Of a stretch of DNA of 64,000 bases, positions 10,132 to 19,857 are shown one piece after another. Location of the stretch: positions 52,231,895 through 52,295,894 of the forward strand of contig CM073590.1 in the NCBI GenBank assembly GCA_037074705.1. Direction: 5' to 3'. The position numbers and the translations under genes are program-made. Origin of the DNA: Zhengitettix transpicula (taxonomy: Eukaryota; Arthropoda; Insecta; Orthoptera; Tetrigidae). Every line of letters starts with the position of its first letter. The first letter of the stretch is position 1. Under the pieces are notes generated by a model. It saw nothing but the letters and a program-made list of their open reading frames with translations, was not told where the DNA came from and did no database searches.

Positions 10132-10478
10132 CTTGGGACTTAAACTGCAACTTTACTATTCCTGGCTGGCTACAGACGTACACTGCTTTTACTTAGCAAT
10201 ATTTTAGATGTAATTCTTCCGTGAATGTTTTTACTTTGTCTTAAACTCACAACTTTGTTTAATACTGCATTAAACAACGGCTAGTCTCTGCTCCAGAATC
10301 ATTTGTTCCGTCCTCCGAAATGTCCCGTCACCAACTGAACTATCGTCGTGCTCTCGAGTTTTAGAGCGCATACGCCATTTTTGACTTTCCGACAAAGTAT
10401 CAGAGCTCGACTCCATTGTCGCTTTGGAAGCTCCTGCCGCTACAATTAAATTTTATGTCCAAACAATTAATTGGCATT

Positions 10479-10481
<3 letters not shown>

Positions 10482-10547
<66 letters not shown>
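10482..10547. repeat. Compound (TA)n(TG)n microsatellite
   Basis: About 20 TA units followed by about 13 TG units, immediately beside the LTR-like end. Confidence 0.95.
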
Positions 10548-11547
10548 TTCTATGTGTAAAAGGTTATACCACCAGCTAAATGTATACAGATAAGTTTTCT
10601 GTGCCTTGGACAGGAAGTTCGTTTCAGCGGGTTGCACAGGAGGATGACGTCATGCAATACGTCCCATGTGGCAGAAGTATTAACGTATGGAATTAAAAAA
10701 CAAAATATTATTATATGAGCCAGAAGTAAAAATTACACTTGTATAGAATAATTGGCCAAAGTCTGATAAATTTTCCTCAGAATATTCTATTCTATAATTG
10801 AAATGAATTATACGTCTACTGAATTACTGCATAATTTAACTTATAATTCCCTAAAAAGTGATTTTTTTAAAACACATATATTTAAATTAAATATCAAGTA
10901 ATATGTTCAAAATTATATTTAATTGTTCTCGCTTGTAGAACGAACACGTAAATATTTGTGATTATTGTGCTTCACGCTTTCTTTAACTGTTTGCCCGGAC
11001 GTATATTAGTCGAGCCTCTCTTCTCCCAGTCCAACTTCCGTGTGCGTTGTAGCAATTTATATCTGAAAGAAAAAAACCGTTTTTTTTCGTTCCCAGAAAC
11101 CGTAACTACTTCTCTTGTTTACTCTTTGAAGGAGTTACCCATTGTTTCGTAATTATATAAACTATTTAAATTTAAGAGCTTTAATTTAATCTATAATCTG
11201 CTTATACGAATTGTACAGTAAATTAATATTACTAACGAATAAAAACAAGATGTTACGCGCTCGCGGTCGAAGAACCTCCGAAGGAGATTGTCATCACAGA
11301 CATTTACGCGCGGAAACTATTACGATTTGAATTTTAAATATAGTGACTGCGAAATATGATCTCACAAAAGAGTGTTCAGCCTAACAATAAAGGATTGATA
11401 AGTTTCAGTTTGTACGTTAATTGCTGATGCTAGATTTAATACGACGCATTTATGATATAATTTTGGAATAGTACCTTTGTGTCAACAACTACAATCTTGA
11501 CATTTTGCCAGAAAATAAATTTTAGAATTGGTGATACGTTTTGAGGC
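10548..11547. other. AT-rich, no supported feature
   Basis: I see no gene or shared repeat; a 64-codon open frame (10958-11152, plus) is unremarkable. Confidence 0.4.
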
Positions 11548-11771
11548 TCAATGTGGAGTATTATTCCTGTTTGGGCCCTTGGCCGACTGGGAAAACTGCC
11601 AGGTAGTCATGATACATTACGGTTTCCGTTTGGGAGTGGCATTTTATCGTTGTAGCGTTTATCCTTTATCCCAAATTTTCGAACGCAAACATACATGCCC
11701 ATGCTGATATTCGAACCTGGCACATCTATGGTGACGCTACACCACATCAGCTCGGTTTGTCAATGTGGAGT
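11548..11771 (-). mobile_element. tRNA-derived SINE with 12-bp target duplication, copy 2
   Basis: A 200-bp insertion (11560-11759) lies between identical TCAATGTGGAGT duplications (11548-11559 and 11760-11771). Read on the minus strand it starts with a tRNA-like head: a box-A-like GATGTGGTGTAGCGTCACC and, about 30 bp later, a box-B-like CAGGTTCGAATAT. The body then shares TGCCACTCC, GTAATGTATCATGAC and TGGCAG with the 1748-1975 copy. SINEs are transcribed by RNA polymerase III and mobilised by a partner LINE. The tail ends in AGGAATAAT, not a long poly(A). Confidence 0.72.
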
Positions 11772-11961
11772 GTTGTATTGGATTTATTCTCTGATACTGA
11801 TATTTAGTAATATTTTCGTTTGCTCAATGTAACACACTATGAAAGTCATAATTAGCTATGATTCCTTATTCTTAGTCCAACTTATTTGCTTTTATATCAA
11901 TATTGTAGCGTTTGAGTTTATTTTAGCTTTGTGCGATGTGTTGTTCTTGCGGCTCTTGTGA

Positions 11962-12035
11962 ATTAGAATCACCTGAAGAAAGCACCAAGGTCTGCAGAAC
12001 TTTTGTGTGGTATTTATTTTATCAGTTTATTGGCT
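11962..12035 (+). repeat. Dispersed repeat with CTGAAGA motif, copy 1
   Basis: The sequence CACCTGAAGAAAGCACCAAG ... TTGTGTGGTATTTATTTTATC matches the reverse complement of 47189-47275 and of 28203-28290. The GAAACGTC half of the motif has decayed here. Confidence 0.6.
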
Positions 12036-12439
12036 CCTTCTCTATCTAATTAGTATAATAAAACATTTTTGTATCGGAATGACAAAAAACTGCTTTGGTT
12101 GAGTCTAACTGAAAGGAGATTAGAATGGCAACCTGGAGATGGTTAGAAGAAAGATATAACGGCAGGTAGAGCGAGAGATCTCTGCGCAAAACACGTCTGC
12201 GGGATTTTGTCGCCAAGACGACTGAATGGTGTATAGCGCTAAGGGCCTAAACGTAGTTTCTCTGTATGTGCCGTGTTAATTAATTAGTGATAGTCATAGA
12301 GACTTCCAAACTGTTGTGGAGGTATATTGTTATTAGTGAAATACCCATTAAAATTATTTGTTTTATGAAATATTTTAGATGAAATTGTTAGCACAGCTGG
12401 TCGTTCGGACAAAGATTATCTATTTATATTATTATTATT

Positions 12440-12790
12440 CAATTGGAATAGTCGGCCAGCTGCCTCCTAAACTGGCCAAGGCATGGCGAGGGGTAAGCTG
12501 CGACCCCACAGCAAACCCTTCTCCCGCCATCGGAAGGGCGTGGGACAAGTACCAAATGCCTGACCTACCTGATGCAGGTTTTTATAGGGTTTGTCCTGCA
12601 CTACTTTTAGGCAAATGCCGGGTAGGATCCTTAAACTATAGCCCGGGGGCCCTAGTTAACCCTTTGGTACCTTCCTCCAGCTTTCCGCATCCCCCATTAC
12701 AAATCCCTTTCCTATGCTATAAGAGGAGTTGCCGCTATGTGGATTACCCTATACAAAGCCTGTATACACCCAAAAAAAATCCATTAGCCG
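12440..12790 (+). repeat. R450 dispersed repeat, copy 1
   Basis: The copy begins near AATAGTCGGCCAGCTGCC and ends in CTATAAGAGGAGTTGCC plus about 70 bp. The same blocks in the same order occur at 24345-24690 (same orientation) and at 15545-16030 and 53155-53600 (opposite). This copy lacks the segment with ACATACACCTCT seen in the two full copies, so it is truncated at its left. A 153-codon frame (12379-12840) runs through it and is also open in the 53-kb copy, but the other strand is open too, so coding is not proven. I do not recognise the family. Confidence 0.85.
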
Positions 12791-12820
12791 TCGGTCGAGA
12801 AAATAGGATAAGTCATAATA

Positions 12821-12848
12821 CGAGAGTGAATCAAATATAAACGAGACT
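12821..12848 (+). repeat. mariner left TIR
   Basis: Begins CGAGAGTGAATCAAATA; pairs with 14057-14084. Confidence 0.92.
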
Positions 12849-12974
12849 TTTGGACCTGCGCGCGCAATAGTGATGGAAGAACGTTACGCTGTTATTGGCT
12901 GTTAGGTTGGTTTGTCAGGAGTGGGGGAAGCACGTGACTCATCATCATAGACTCGCTCAGTGTCCATCGTTACG

Positions 12975-14007
12975 ATGTCCGAGCAGGAGGTACCTCCCTC
13001 TATTGCGCAACGTATTGTTATCAAGTTTTTAGCTGCAGAAGGTGTAAAACCGGCCGAAATCTTAAGAAGATTGACTGCACAGTTCGGGGAAGAGACGCTG
13101 TCGCGAGCTAGAGTGTTTGCTTGGCATAAACAGTTCGTGGAGGGCCGTGAACGTGTTGAAAATGAGAGCCATGACCGCAGACCCCGCACCAGCATTACAG
13201 CGGGCAACATCGACAGTGTTCGTCAATTTGTTGAAGGTGATAGGCGTCTAACAACTTCGGATATTGCAATTGAGGTTGGAATAAGTTATGGGAGCACTTA
13301 CTCTATACTCTCAGAGGAGCTAGGGTATCGCAAGGTGTGTGCCAGGTGGGTTCGCCTTCTGTGTGAGCGTCTTCTTGCACGATTTCGGTATAGAAGGAGA
13401 CCCATTTCTTTCTCACATTGTCACCTGTGATGAAACGTGGGTGCATCACTACACCCCTGAGTCGAAACAAGCGAGTATGGAGTGGAGGAAGAAAGGAGAA
13501 ACCGGACCAGTGAAAGCCAAGTCACGATTATCGGCTGGCAAGGTTTTGGCTACCGTTTTTTTTGACCAGCGTGGCCTGCTGCACCTTGATTTTTTGCATG
13601 AGCGCAGAACAATTAATGCGGCATACTACTGCCAAATTTTGACTGAGGTCAGACTTGCATATCGCCGCAAAAGACGAGACCTTCCGAAGAGAAAAGTGAA
13701 TCTCCTCCATGACAATGCTCGCCCCCATACAGCAGCCCTGACCGTACAAAAATTGGAGCAACTGGGTTGGGAGATACTGGAACACCCTCCGTACAGTCCA
13801 GACCTATCTCCCTGCGACTTCCATGTCTTTGGTCCTCTCAAGGAAGCTTTGGGAGGGCAAAAATTCCACAGCGATAATGAGGTTGAAGCATATGTGCGCA
13901 ATTGGCTACAAACACGACCTGACTCTTTTTACGTGGAAGGAATTAAAAAATTACCTATACGCTGGGAAAAATGTGTTTATAAATCAGGAGATTATGTAGA
14001 AAAATAA
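12975..14007 (+). pseudogene. mariner transposase (DD34D), disrupted
   Basis: The start chosen is the ATG at 12975 (MSEQEVPPSIAQR); an in-frame ATG at 12960 is also possible. The N-terminal half has the paired helix-turn-helix region (KPAEILRRLTAQFGE ... RVFAWHKQF), the linker motif DRRPRTS and GYRKVCARWV. Near 13345-13390 the frame shifts and linker residues are missing compared with the family. The second frame then carries the catalytic domain: VTCDETWVHHYTPESKQ (first Asp), LLHDNARPHTA (second Asp) and YSPDLSPCDFH (third Asp, 34 residues after the second), ending at 14007. Mariner transposase cuts at the TIRs and reinserts at TA. All catalytic residues remain, but the frameshift makes the gene non-functional. 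Confidence 0.93.
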
Positions 14008-14056
14008 ACTATGATTGTTTGTGCGTTTAAAATCAAAATAAATATTTAAAAAAATA

Positions 14057-14084
14057 AGTCTTGTTTTTATTTGATTCACCCTTG
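14057..14084 (-). repeat. mariner right TIR
   Basis: Reverse complement begins CAAGGGTGAATCAAATA; pairs with 12821-12848. Confidence 0.92.
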
Positions 14085-14329
14085 TACTTTACAAAAAAAT
14101 ATATGATTTAAAACTACGTTCAAGATGTTAATATGACAGTAATTGGTAATTAAAGAAATGATAAGTGTTTTAATTCATCTTCAATTTTCATTCGACGGAG
14201 TTTCCAGTAGAAAATCTTACATTGATTCCCGTCGAACATGAAAAAGAAAATAAGTCAGCAGTTAAATTCTAGAATATTATCAACGTAAAATAATAGCGTC
14301 ACTTGACAGGATACCAGCCAACTATTTTA

Positions 14330-14780
14330 TTAAAGTGGATATAATATGTCCTTCCTTTCTACGAACTCTTTCACCGAGTAACATGCTCCATTAATTAACA
14401 GAGATTTACAACTCTTTATAAATAAATATTGTATACTTAAAGTTTTTATTTCTTTCAGAAGACTATTGAATAGATTTATCCAGGAATAACGAATGCTTGA
14501 TTCAAAAAGGCTTAGGCGATGTTTTTCAATGCGGAGTTGAGGGCGATTTATAGTGTTGTATAAATGATTTGCTCCGTTTACGGCATATAAATTGATGTTT
14601 CTGCAGACAAACTTTAAAATTTCAAGAATATACAAGGCAATGTTAAAATCCCAAGATTCCGAAACGATATGGTTCATACGGCCCTCTTTTTAAGTTTAAA
14701 AATTAGCATCGCGTGATGTGAACGACCCCAGTTTGCTATGCCGTAAGATATGACAGAATGAAAATATGCAAAGGGGACAG
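14330..14780 (-). pseudogene. CR1/Jockey-like LINE C-terminal relic
   Basis: Minus-strand translation gives SVISYGIANWG and FKLKKRAV (about 14690-14765), a frame break, then ILEILKFVCRNINLYAVNG, a RLSLFESSIRYSWINLFNSL block and CYSVKEFVE. The same order and spacing occur in the LINE relic at 59405-60170 (YGIANWGNC, FKLQKRAIRIISG, LEILKFVKRNLN, LYEHSVHYSGIALFNSL, YYSVHEFL), so both are copies of one family. Only the post-catalytic region survives, consistent with 5' truncation. Confidence 0.82.
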
Positions 14781-14819
14781 GAACTGTGTTTATGAGGGAA
14801 GCCTCGGCAGGTCGATGTG

Positions 14820-15010
14820 CTTTCACAATATGGTGGTGAGGTTCGACGCCAATCGGTCAGCTCAGCTGTGCTGGTGGATTTTGGAGAGGGCGAGGCGGAC
14901 GCGCCTATGAGTGTTAGTAGATTCTCTAGGGTCCAAGACTGATGGTGAGGATCCAGATAACCGATTGTACGGGATCTGAACCTGGGACGTCGCGCCGAGA
15001 TCTACAAATA
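14820..15010 (-). repeat. Possible SINE or tRNA-like fragment
   Basis: The minus strand contains CCAGGTTCAGATCCCG, a box-B-like element, inside a GC-richer patch. No convincing box A or target duplication is visible, and it does not match the other SINE family. Confidence 0.25.
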
Positions 15011-15544
15011 GTAAGTTCTTCCTCTTCCATATATATGTCTGCTGTGTGACAAGCTATTAACGTTTCTGTGAAACTTGGGAATGTACAATTTTGTTCCAAT
15101 GACTTGGAGTCCACCTCAAGGATCAATTTGCTGACCAAAGTGTAATAAAGTACCTGAGTTTTTTATAATTAGTTTATTAGATTTTGAGTTAGTTTTAAGC
15201 AGAATGAAGATAAAAATGTGTATCCAGCAGCAACGTACAACGATTGAGGAGTCGTGGCTCAGCTTATGGGCATTCATTATATAAAACCCTTCTTGTATAT
15301 TAAATTTCAATGTTTAGTTAATTAATTAATTCCTCCCCATAATTTATATAAGCCAGGACTCCTGCGTCTCATGCTCGACTCAAGTATTCACGAATCCTGG
15401 CAAGTGGTTTATCAGTTGCCTGGTTTGGATCGCGCAGATCGCTTGTAAATATTAAGACGATTGTCGTTTGTTTTTAAAGATAAAATTAATTCTGCATATT
15501 CAGTGCGCGCTCAGTCCGGCCTAAGTAAAAAAATTATTTTTTAA

Positions 15545-16030
15545 AGGTGTAGACAGGCTACATAGTGGCAACTCCCCTCTTATAGCATAGGAAAGGGAGT
15601 GAAAGAGGGAATGCGGAAAGGTAGAGCAAGGTAGCCAAGGGTTAAGTAGGGCCCCTGGGCTATGGTTTAAGGATCCTACCCGGCAATTCGCCTAAAAGAG
15701 ATGCAGGGAAAACCATAGAAAAACCTGCATCAGGTAGGTCGGGCTTTTTGTACTTATCCCACGCCCTTCCGATGGTGGGAGAGGGGTTTGCTGTGAGGTC
15801 GCAGGTTTCCCTCATCGTGCCTCGACAAGTTTAGGAGGCAACTGGTCGACTATTCTAATAGGAATAGCGGACTACTCTTACCGTATGCCAAAAGTCTGCG
15901 ACCCCGGAACATACACCTCTCAAAACAGGTCGAGGTGCCTCGGAATGTGGGAACCTTAGTTCAAAAAACCAGAGAGATGTGAAGGCATCCTAAAAGGTAG
16001 CCTCCTCCAGAGCTCTCTGGGAAGGTTCCC
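15545..16030 (-). repeat. R450 dispersed repeat, copy 2 (full type)
   Basis: The opposite orientation to copy 1. It starts near AGGCTACATAGTGGCAACTC and runs through GGATCCTACCCGGCA, TGCATCAGGTAGGTCGG and TTTAGGAGGCAACTGG. It then continues with TACCGTATGCC, ACCCCGGAACATACAC and GGTGCCTCGGAATGTGGG, blocks also found in the 53-kb copy. Ends near 16030 (GGGAAGGTTCCC). Confidence 0.85.
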
Positions 16031-19000
16031 GTAAAATAATGGATTCGATTACAATATATGAAACTAGGAATTAATAACGCCTGTATTTAGAAAAGTATTT
16101 ACGTTCAACTTAGTTTTATTGATCCGGATATGATTTTATTGATTCAAATACGGCAGTCTTAGTATTAACAATATATTTTTATAGGTGTATTTATTACATG
16201 TTGACCTTATGTTCGTGTTTAAGTACCTTCATTGCATGTATTTTAAAAAAATTGCTACCGGTCTTTTCCCAATAGAACTATATCTATCTGTATATCTGTC
16301 TATGTTTTCTCCCTGTAAAAAATTAAAGGATTAAATGGATTGAGACTTCCGGTGTGTGTGCCGTATGAAACATTGGCCGCTACCGAAAATGGAAGTTCTT
16401 AGATAGTGGTATTGAATTGGAAGCGACCATGGCCTGCAAATAATTCATGGAAGTTGTTTACAGCGCCTGGTCGCTGTTTTATGCTCCTGTGTTGTGGATC
16501 TCTCACTGCAGACAGCTAATGGTTATGAAAACGCGTCTGCCGCGATTTCGTACCGTTGTTTGTCAAGAGTTTCGCTCACTAACCACTTTTAGGCTTGTCT
16601 ACGTTCGCATTACAACTGTTTTAATTAGTCATCCTTTATTCTGTCATTACTTTAAACACGCATTTGCTTTTCAAGGGTGAACTTCTTGAATTTATATTCT
16701 AGTCTGTTAATTTATATATCATACGTGTTCTGTTCGTTACTACAACTCGAAAGTTTCACTCTCAAAAACACTAACATATCAGTGAATGTTTGCAAATATT
16801 ACTTATAAATTAGACATTGACGTCAATCCTTGTTCGTGACCCAATTTTAACTTTCCACGTTCGTAATATTTTTACTTTACTCCATCTGTAAAGGAATGTT
16901 TTACAAATTCAAGCTGTGTCTGCTTCACGAAAACTTTCACGTCATAAACGCCTGAAGTTATTGCTATTAACATCACAATTATGAGAGAATCTCAAATGTG
17001 CAAGTCTCTAATTGTGGCATTATTTGAGAGTTACGTTTCCCAATAGCTTAATCGCATTCATTCAGCTTCAACAATCTGAATACTTTGGTCAATTCCTTGG
17101 CCTGATTCTACGATGTTGACGTGACCACTAGGTAAAGTATTCACTCATGAAGAATATTCGAATACAGAACAGGAAATATTTATAATAAATATCATGATTA
17201 GAAATAATTTTCCTTAACATACAAACATATTTATGAGAAAATATATTTCCATTATTAGCATACAGATCATAAACTTAAATCAGAATAATAATTCTTAGTG
17301 AGAAAATAAATAAAAAAACAACAGTCATTATTAATTAGGTAAAAAATACCCCATAAATAGTATCGTTTAAAATTAAATAGAGTGAATGGAATTGGGCGTG
17401 GGAATGTATGACTCTGAAACCCATGAAAATAGTGATCGTTACGTTAAGTTCTCATATTACATCAGTTAATTTAATGCTTGTATGAAACCAGGAATAGATA
17501 TTACTTATCAATAGTTATGATAAGACATTCCTAAAACCGAGTAAAATTAAATCTCATAGTAATTATAAATGATATGCAAATGCCAAAATTATCATATTTT
17601 TTGCTTCACGTCGACTTTATGAAGGTCAAAAGTAAATCAAGGACGATGCTTCTTTTGTTTTCATGCATTTTTAAATAATTTATCAGTAGATAATTTTATG
17701 ATATGAGACCAAATTTATTCTGTAAACTGTGATACACCAAACAACTTCTTGTTAAAATTTCCGTTCTTTTCTATTCTCGATATATATGTGCATGAAGAAC
17801 GTGTTTTCGTTGATGTACGACATTACAACGTAGTGTTTTCCTGATATGTTCATGTTGTCTTTTTAACTTAGACACGACCTTGTCCCAAGGGTTCCATGGT
17901 ATGTGCTGTGACATGGTTGGTCATTGAATAATCATTCTAACGGTCATATGTAAGAATCAAATTCAAATATGATTCACAATTTCAAATCACAAACAGTAAC
18001 CCCTATTACGGCTGCAAAACCGCATTAACCTTCGTCGTACGAAATTTCAATTTACGCCTTTCAACGTAGCCATTCGAATGCTTTTTTTATGTAGACAAAA
18101 CGTAATTACCTATTCAATGATTGTTTCTGATGACACCATTTGTAACGGAACGAGTAGAATCAAAATAAAATACGAATCTTATAATTGCTTAAATTGTAAC
18201 GAACCATGAAGGGTTTAAAGAGCATTTAATTAATTAGTTATGTGTGATTTGTTATTAGTTAACTAATAATTCAAATTTAATTTCGATTTCGTTTAAAAGA
18301 AAATTATGCGCTAATTCCATTGCGTAAAAATGATTTACAAATAGTTTAAAATATTGTATTAGTTTAGTAAAGCAAATTATTAATTTTTAATTACTACTTT
18401 TTTTAAAAATTTACTTTAAAAAATTGATTACATTTAATTTTATTGTATTATTAACTTTTAGTAGTTTAATATTTATAATCTGCAATAATTCAATTTCATT
18501 AGTGATTTTTAATTCAAATTAGTAAATTCAAATTTTGAATAAATTTCGTATTACTTTACCTTGCTGCTACCAGAAATTATAAAAAATAAAATTAATTGAA
18601 TTTTCTCATTTTAAAATTATGTATTGTGAATTTTTAAATTTTAATTAACTTTTTGAAATAAATATAGTTTTTTTAAAATTTAGTACTTGATTTGTCAATT
18701 TTAATTGATTTGAACTCTATAAAATCTCGGAACTTCAGTAAAATTAAATTAAGTTATTTATTTAACATTCTGTTGATTTCCTGAATCTTATTTCTTTTTA
18801 TTAAAAACTAAGACAATTATATCAAATTTAAATGTTTAATCCAGGCTACTGATATAACAAGTTGGAAAAATTTCAATAAATAGTCTATTTAAATTGTATA
18901 TTTAACTTTTTGTATAATTGACAATGTGTTTGTGTTATAAATAACCAGGTATTTTATTGATATTAATAAATATTATAAAGGTTAATTTTTTAATTAACCT

Positions 19001-19700
19001 GGTTATTTGATTTCTTACATAGCAGCATCCCTATAACTTCTACCGGCGATTCTAAGAAAGGAATAGGTAAGTGAATGTTTAATCAATCGTTTTCGGGGTT
19101 GCGGAGAATAATAGCGTCGCAGAAACATGCCTTTTGTTGTAATATGATGTAGTGACTTGTATTTGAGTGTGGAAATAAATATAATTCGGTAGAACTTCTG
19201 TGAAGATTCTAATATTTTTCTACATGGATATAAGCAGTTATATAACGAAACAATCTGGACCTGCGTAAACTTGTAAAGGTGGCGTTTTCTGTTACATTTA
19301 TTGTATTAGTACTTTTAAATATCGGAAAATAATATTAATCCTATATTATAGTACAGATGGAATTCAATCTTTTCCCTGCGTAATATGTTATTGGCATACA
19401 AAACTTACGCGGTCAGGGCAGGTTCAACAGACAATTTATTTGTTCCTGTTTTCTGAAGATGAAACAAAAAAATGTTTATAATCGGTTAAAGATTTTAGTA
19501 CATAATCTGGATATTTAATTTACCCATTGTATAAAAAAACTGGATATTTTTTTGATATTACACTACAGATAGATTTGATTCATTTTACTGCCGAATAGGA
19601 TTATGGGATAATCAACACTCGAGCATCGTCCAATAATCAGAGATCACAATTTAAAGAACAGCTATTACTCAGATGTCATCACCATAATTAACTATTTCAT
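16031..19700. other. Long AT-rich stretch without supported features
   Basis: I see no ORF with a recognisable domain, no shared repeat and no RNA gene in 3.7 kb. One 77-codon frame (16447-16680, plus) in a less AT-rich patch is unassigned. 18200-18960 is extremely A+T-rich. Confidence 0.5.
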
Positions 19701-19857
19701 TAATAAATTTTTCGCGGTTGAGCACCAGGTTCAGATCTGTTGCTCGTGCCGAGCGACAAACAACGACATGACCTGAAGACAGTGGTAGAGAATGACCGCA
19801 GAAACGTCAACGTCGAGAAATCTGAACCTGGTGTTCAACCGCGAAAAAAATTATTAA
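19701..19857. mobile_element. 157-bp foldback/MITE-like element
   Basis: Arms of about 36 bp (TTCGCGGTTGAGCACCAGGT at 19711-19730; matching reverse complement within 19820-19857) with near-identical outer TTAATAA/TTATTAA ends. The centre holds CTGAAGA (19773-19779), a GTGGU/ACCGC-type stem (19782-19786 with 19795-19799) and GAAACGTC (19801-19808). No coding sequence. Confidence 0.75.

Larger units (their letters stand above)
9479..10481 (-). mobile_element. LTR-like element, copy 1
   Basis: Minus-strand reading starts TGTAATGCC at 10481 and an inner end reads ATTATTACA at 9540, giving a TGT...ACA unit of about 940 bp. Inside, in order, are a TATAAAGG box (9988-9995), a conserved GTAAGT donor-like site (9874-9879) and an AATAAA signal (9607-9612), as expected for U3-R-U5. 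Beyond the inner end lies a primer-binding-like sequence and then a second ATTATTACA end at 9479. Long blocks match 26358-27418, including the segment with CTCCCAGGAACTCGGATGAT. A solo LTR or internally deleted element is the best reading. No coding domain is present to fix the family. Confidence 0.65.
12821..14084 (+). mobile_element. mariner transposon, 1264 bp, complete ends
   Basis: 28-bp terminal inverted repeats (12821-12848 and 14057-14084; about 23 of 28 bases match) flank the transposase relic, with TA target duplications at 12819-12820 and 14085-14086. Length is close to the roughly 1.3 kb of intact mariners. The element inserted immediately downstream of R450 copy 1. Confidence 0.95.

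Noticed and set aside
12379..12840. A protein gene from the 153-codon frame across R450 copy 1
   Set aside because: The frame lies in a dispersed repeat, both strands are open, and two other copies have indels.
15335..15500. TATATAAG with a GC-richer downstream part as a host promoter or solo LTR
   Set aside because: One TATA match in AT-rich DNA; no LTR ends, no partner copy and no ORF.
19773..19808. Calling the CTGAAGA...GAAACGTC motif a hammerhead ribozyme
   Set aside because: The base pair closing stem II next to the core does not form in the readable copies, and stem III would be only two pairs; kept as a finding, not a feature.
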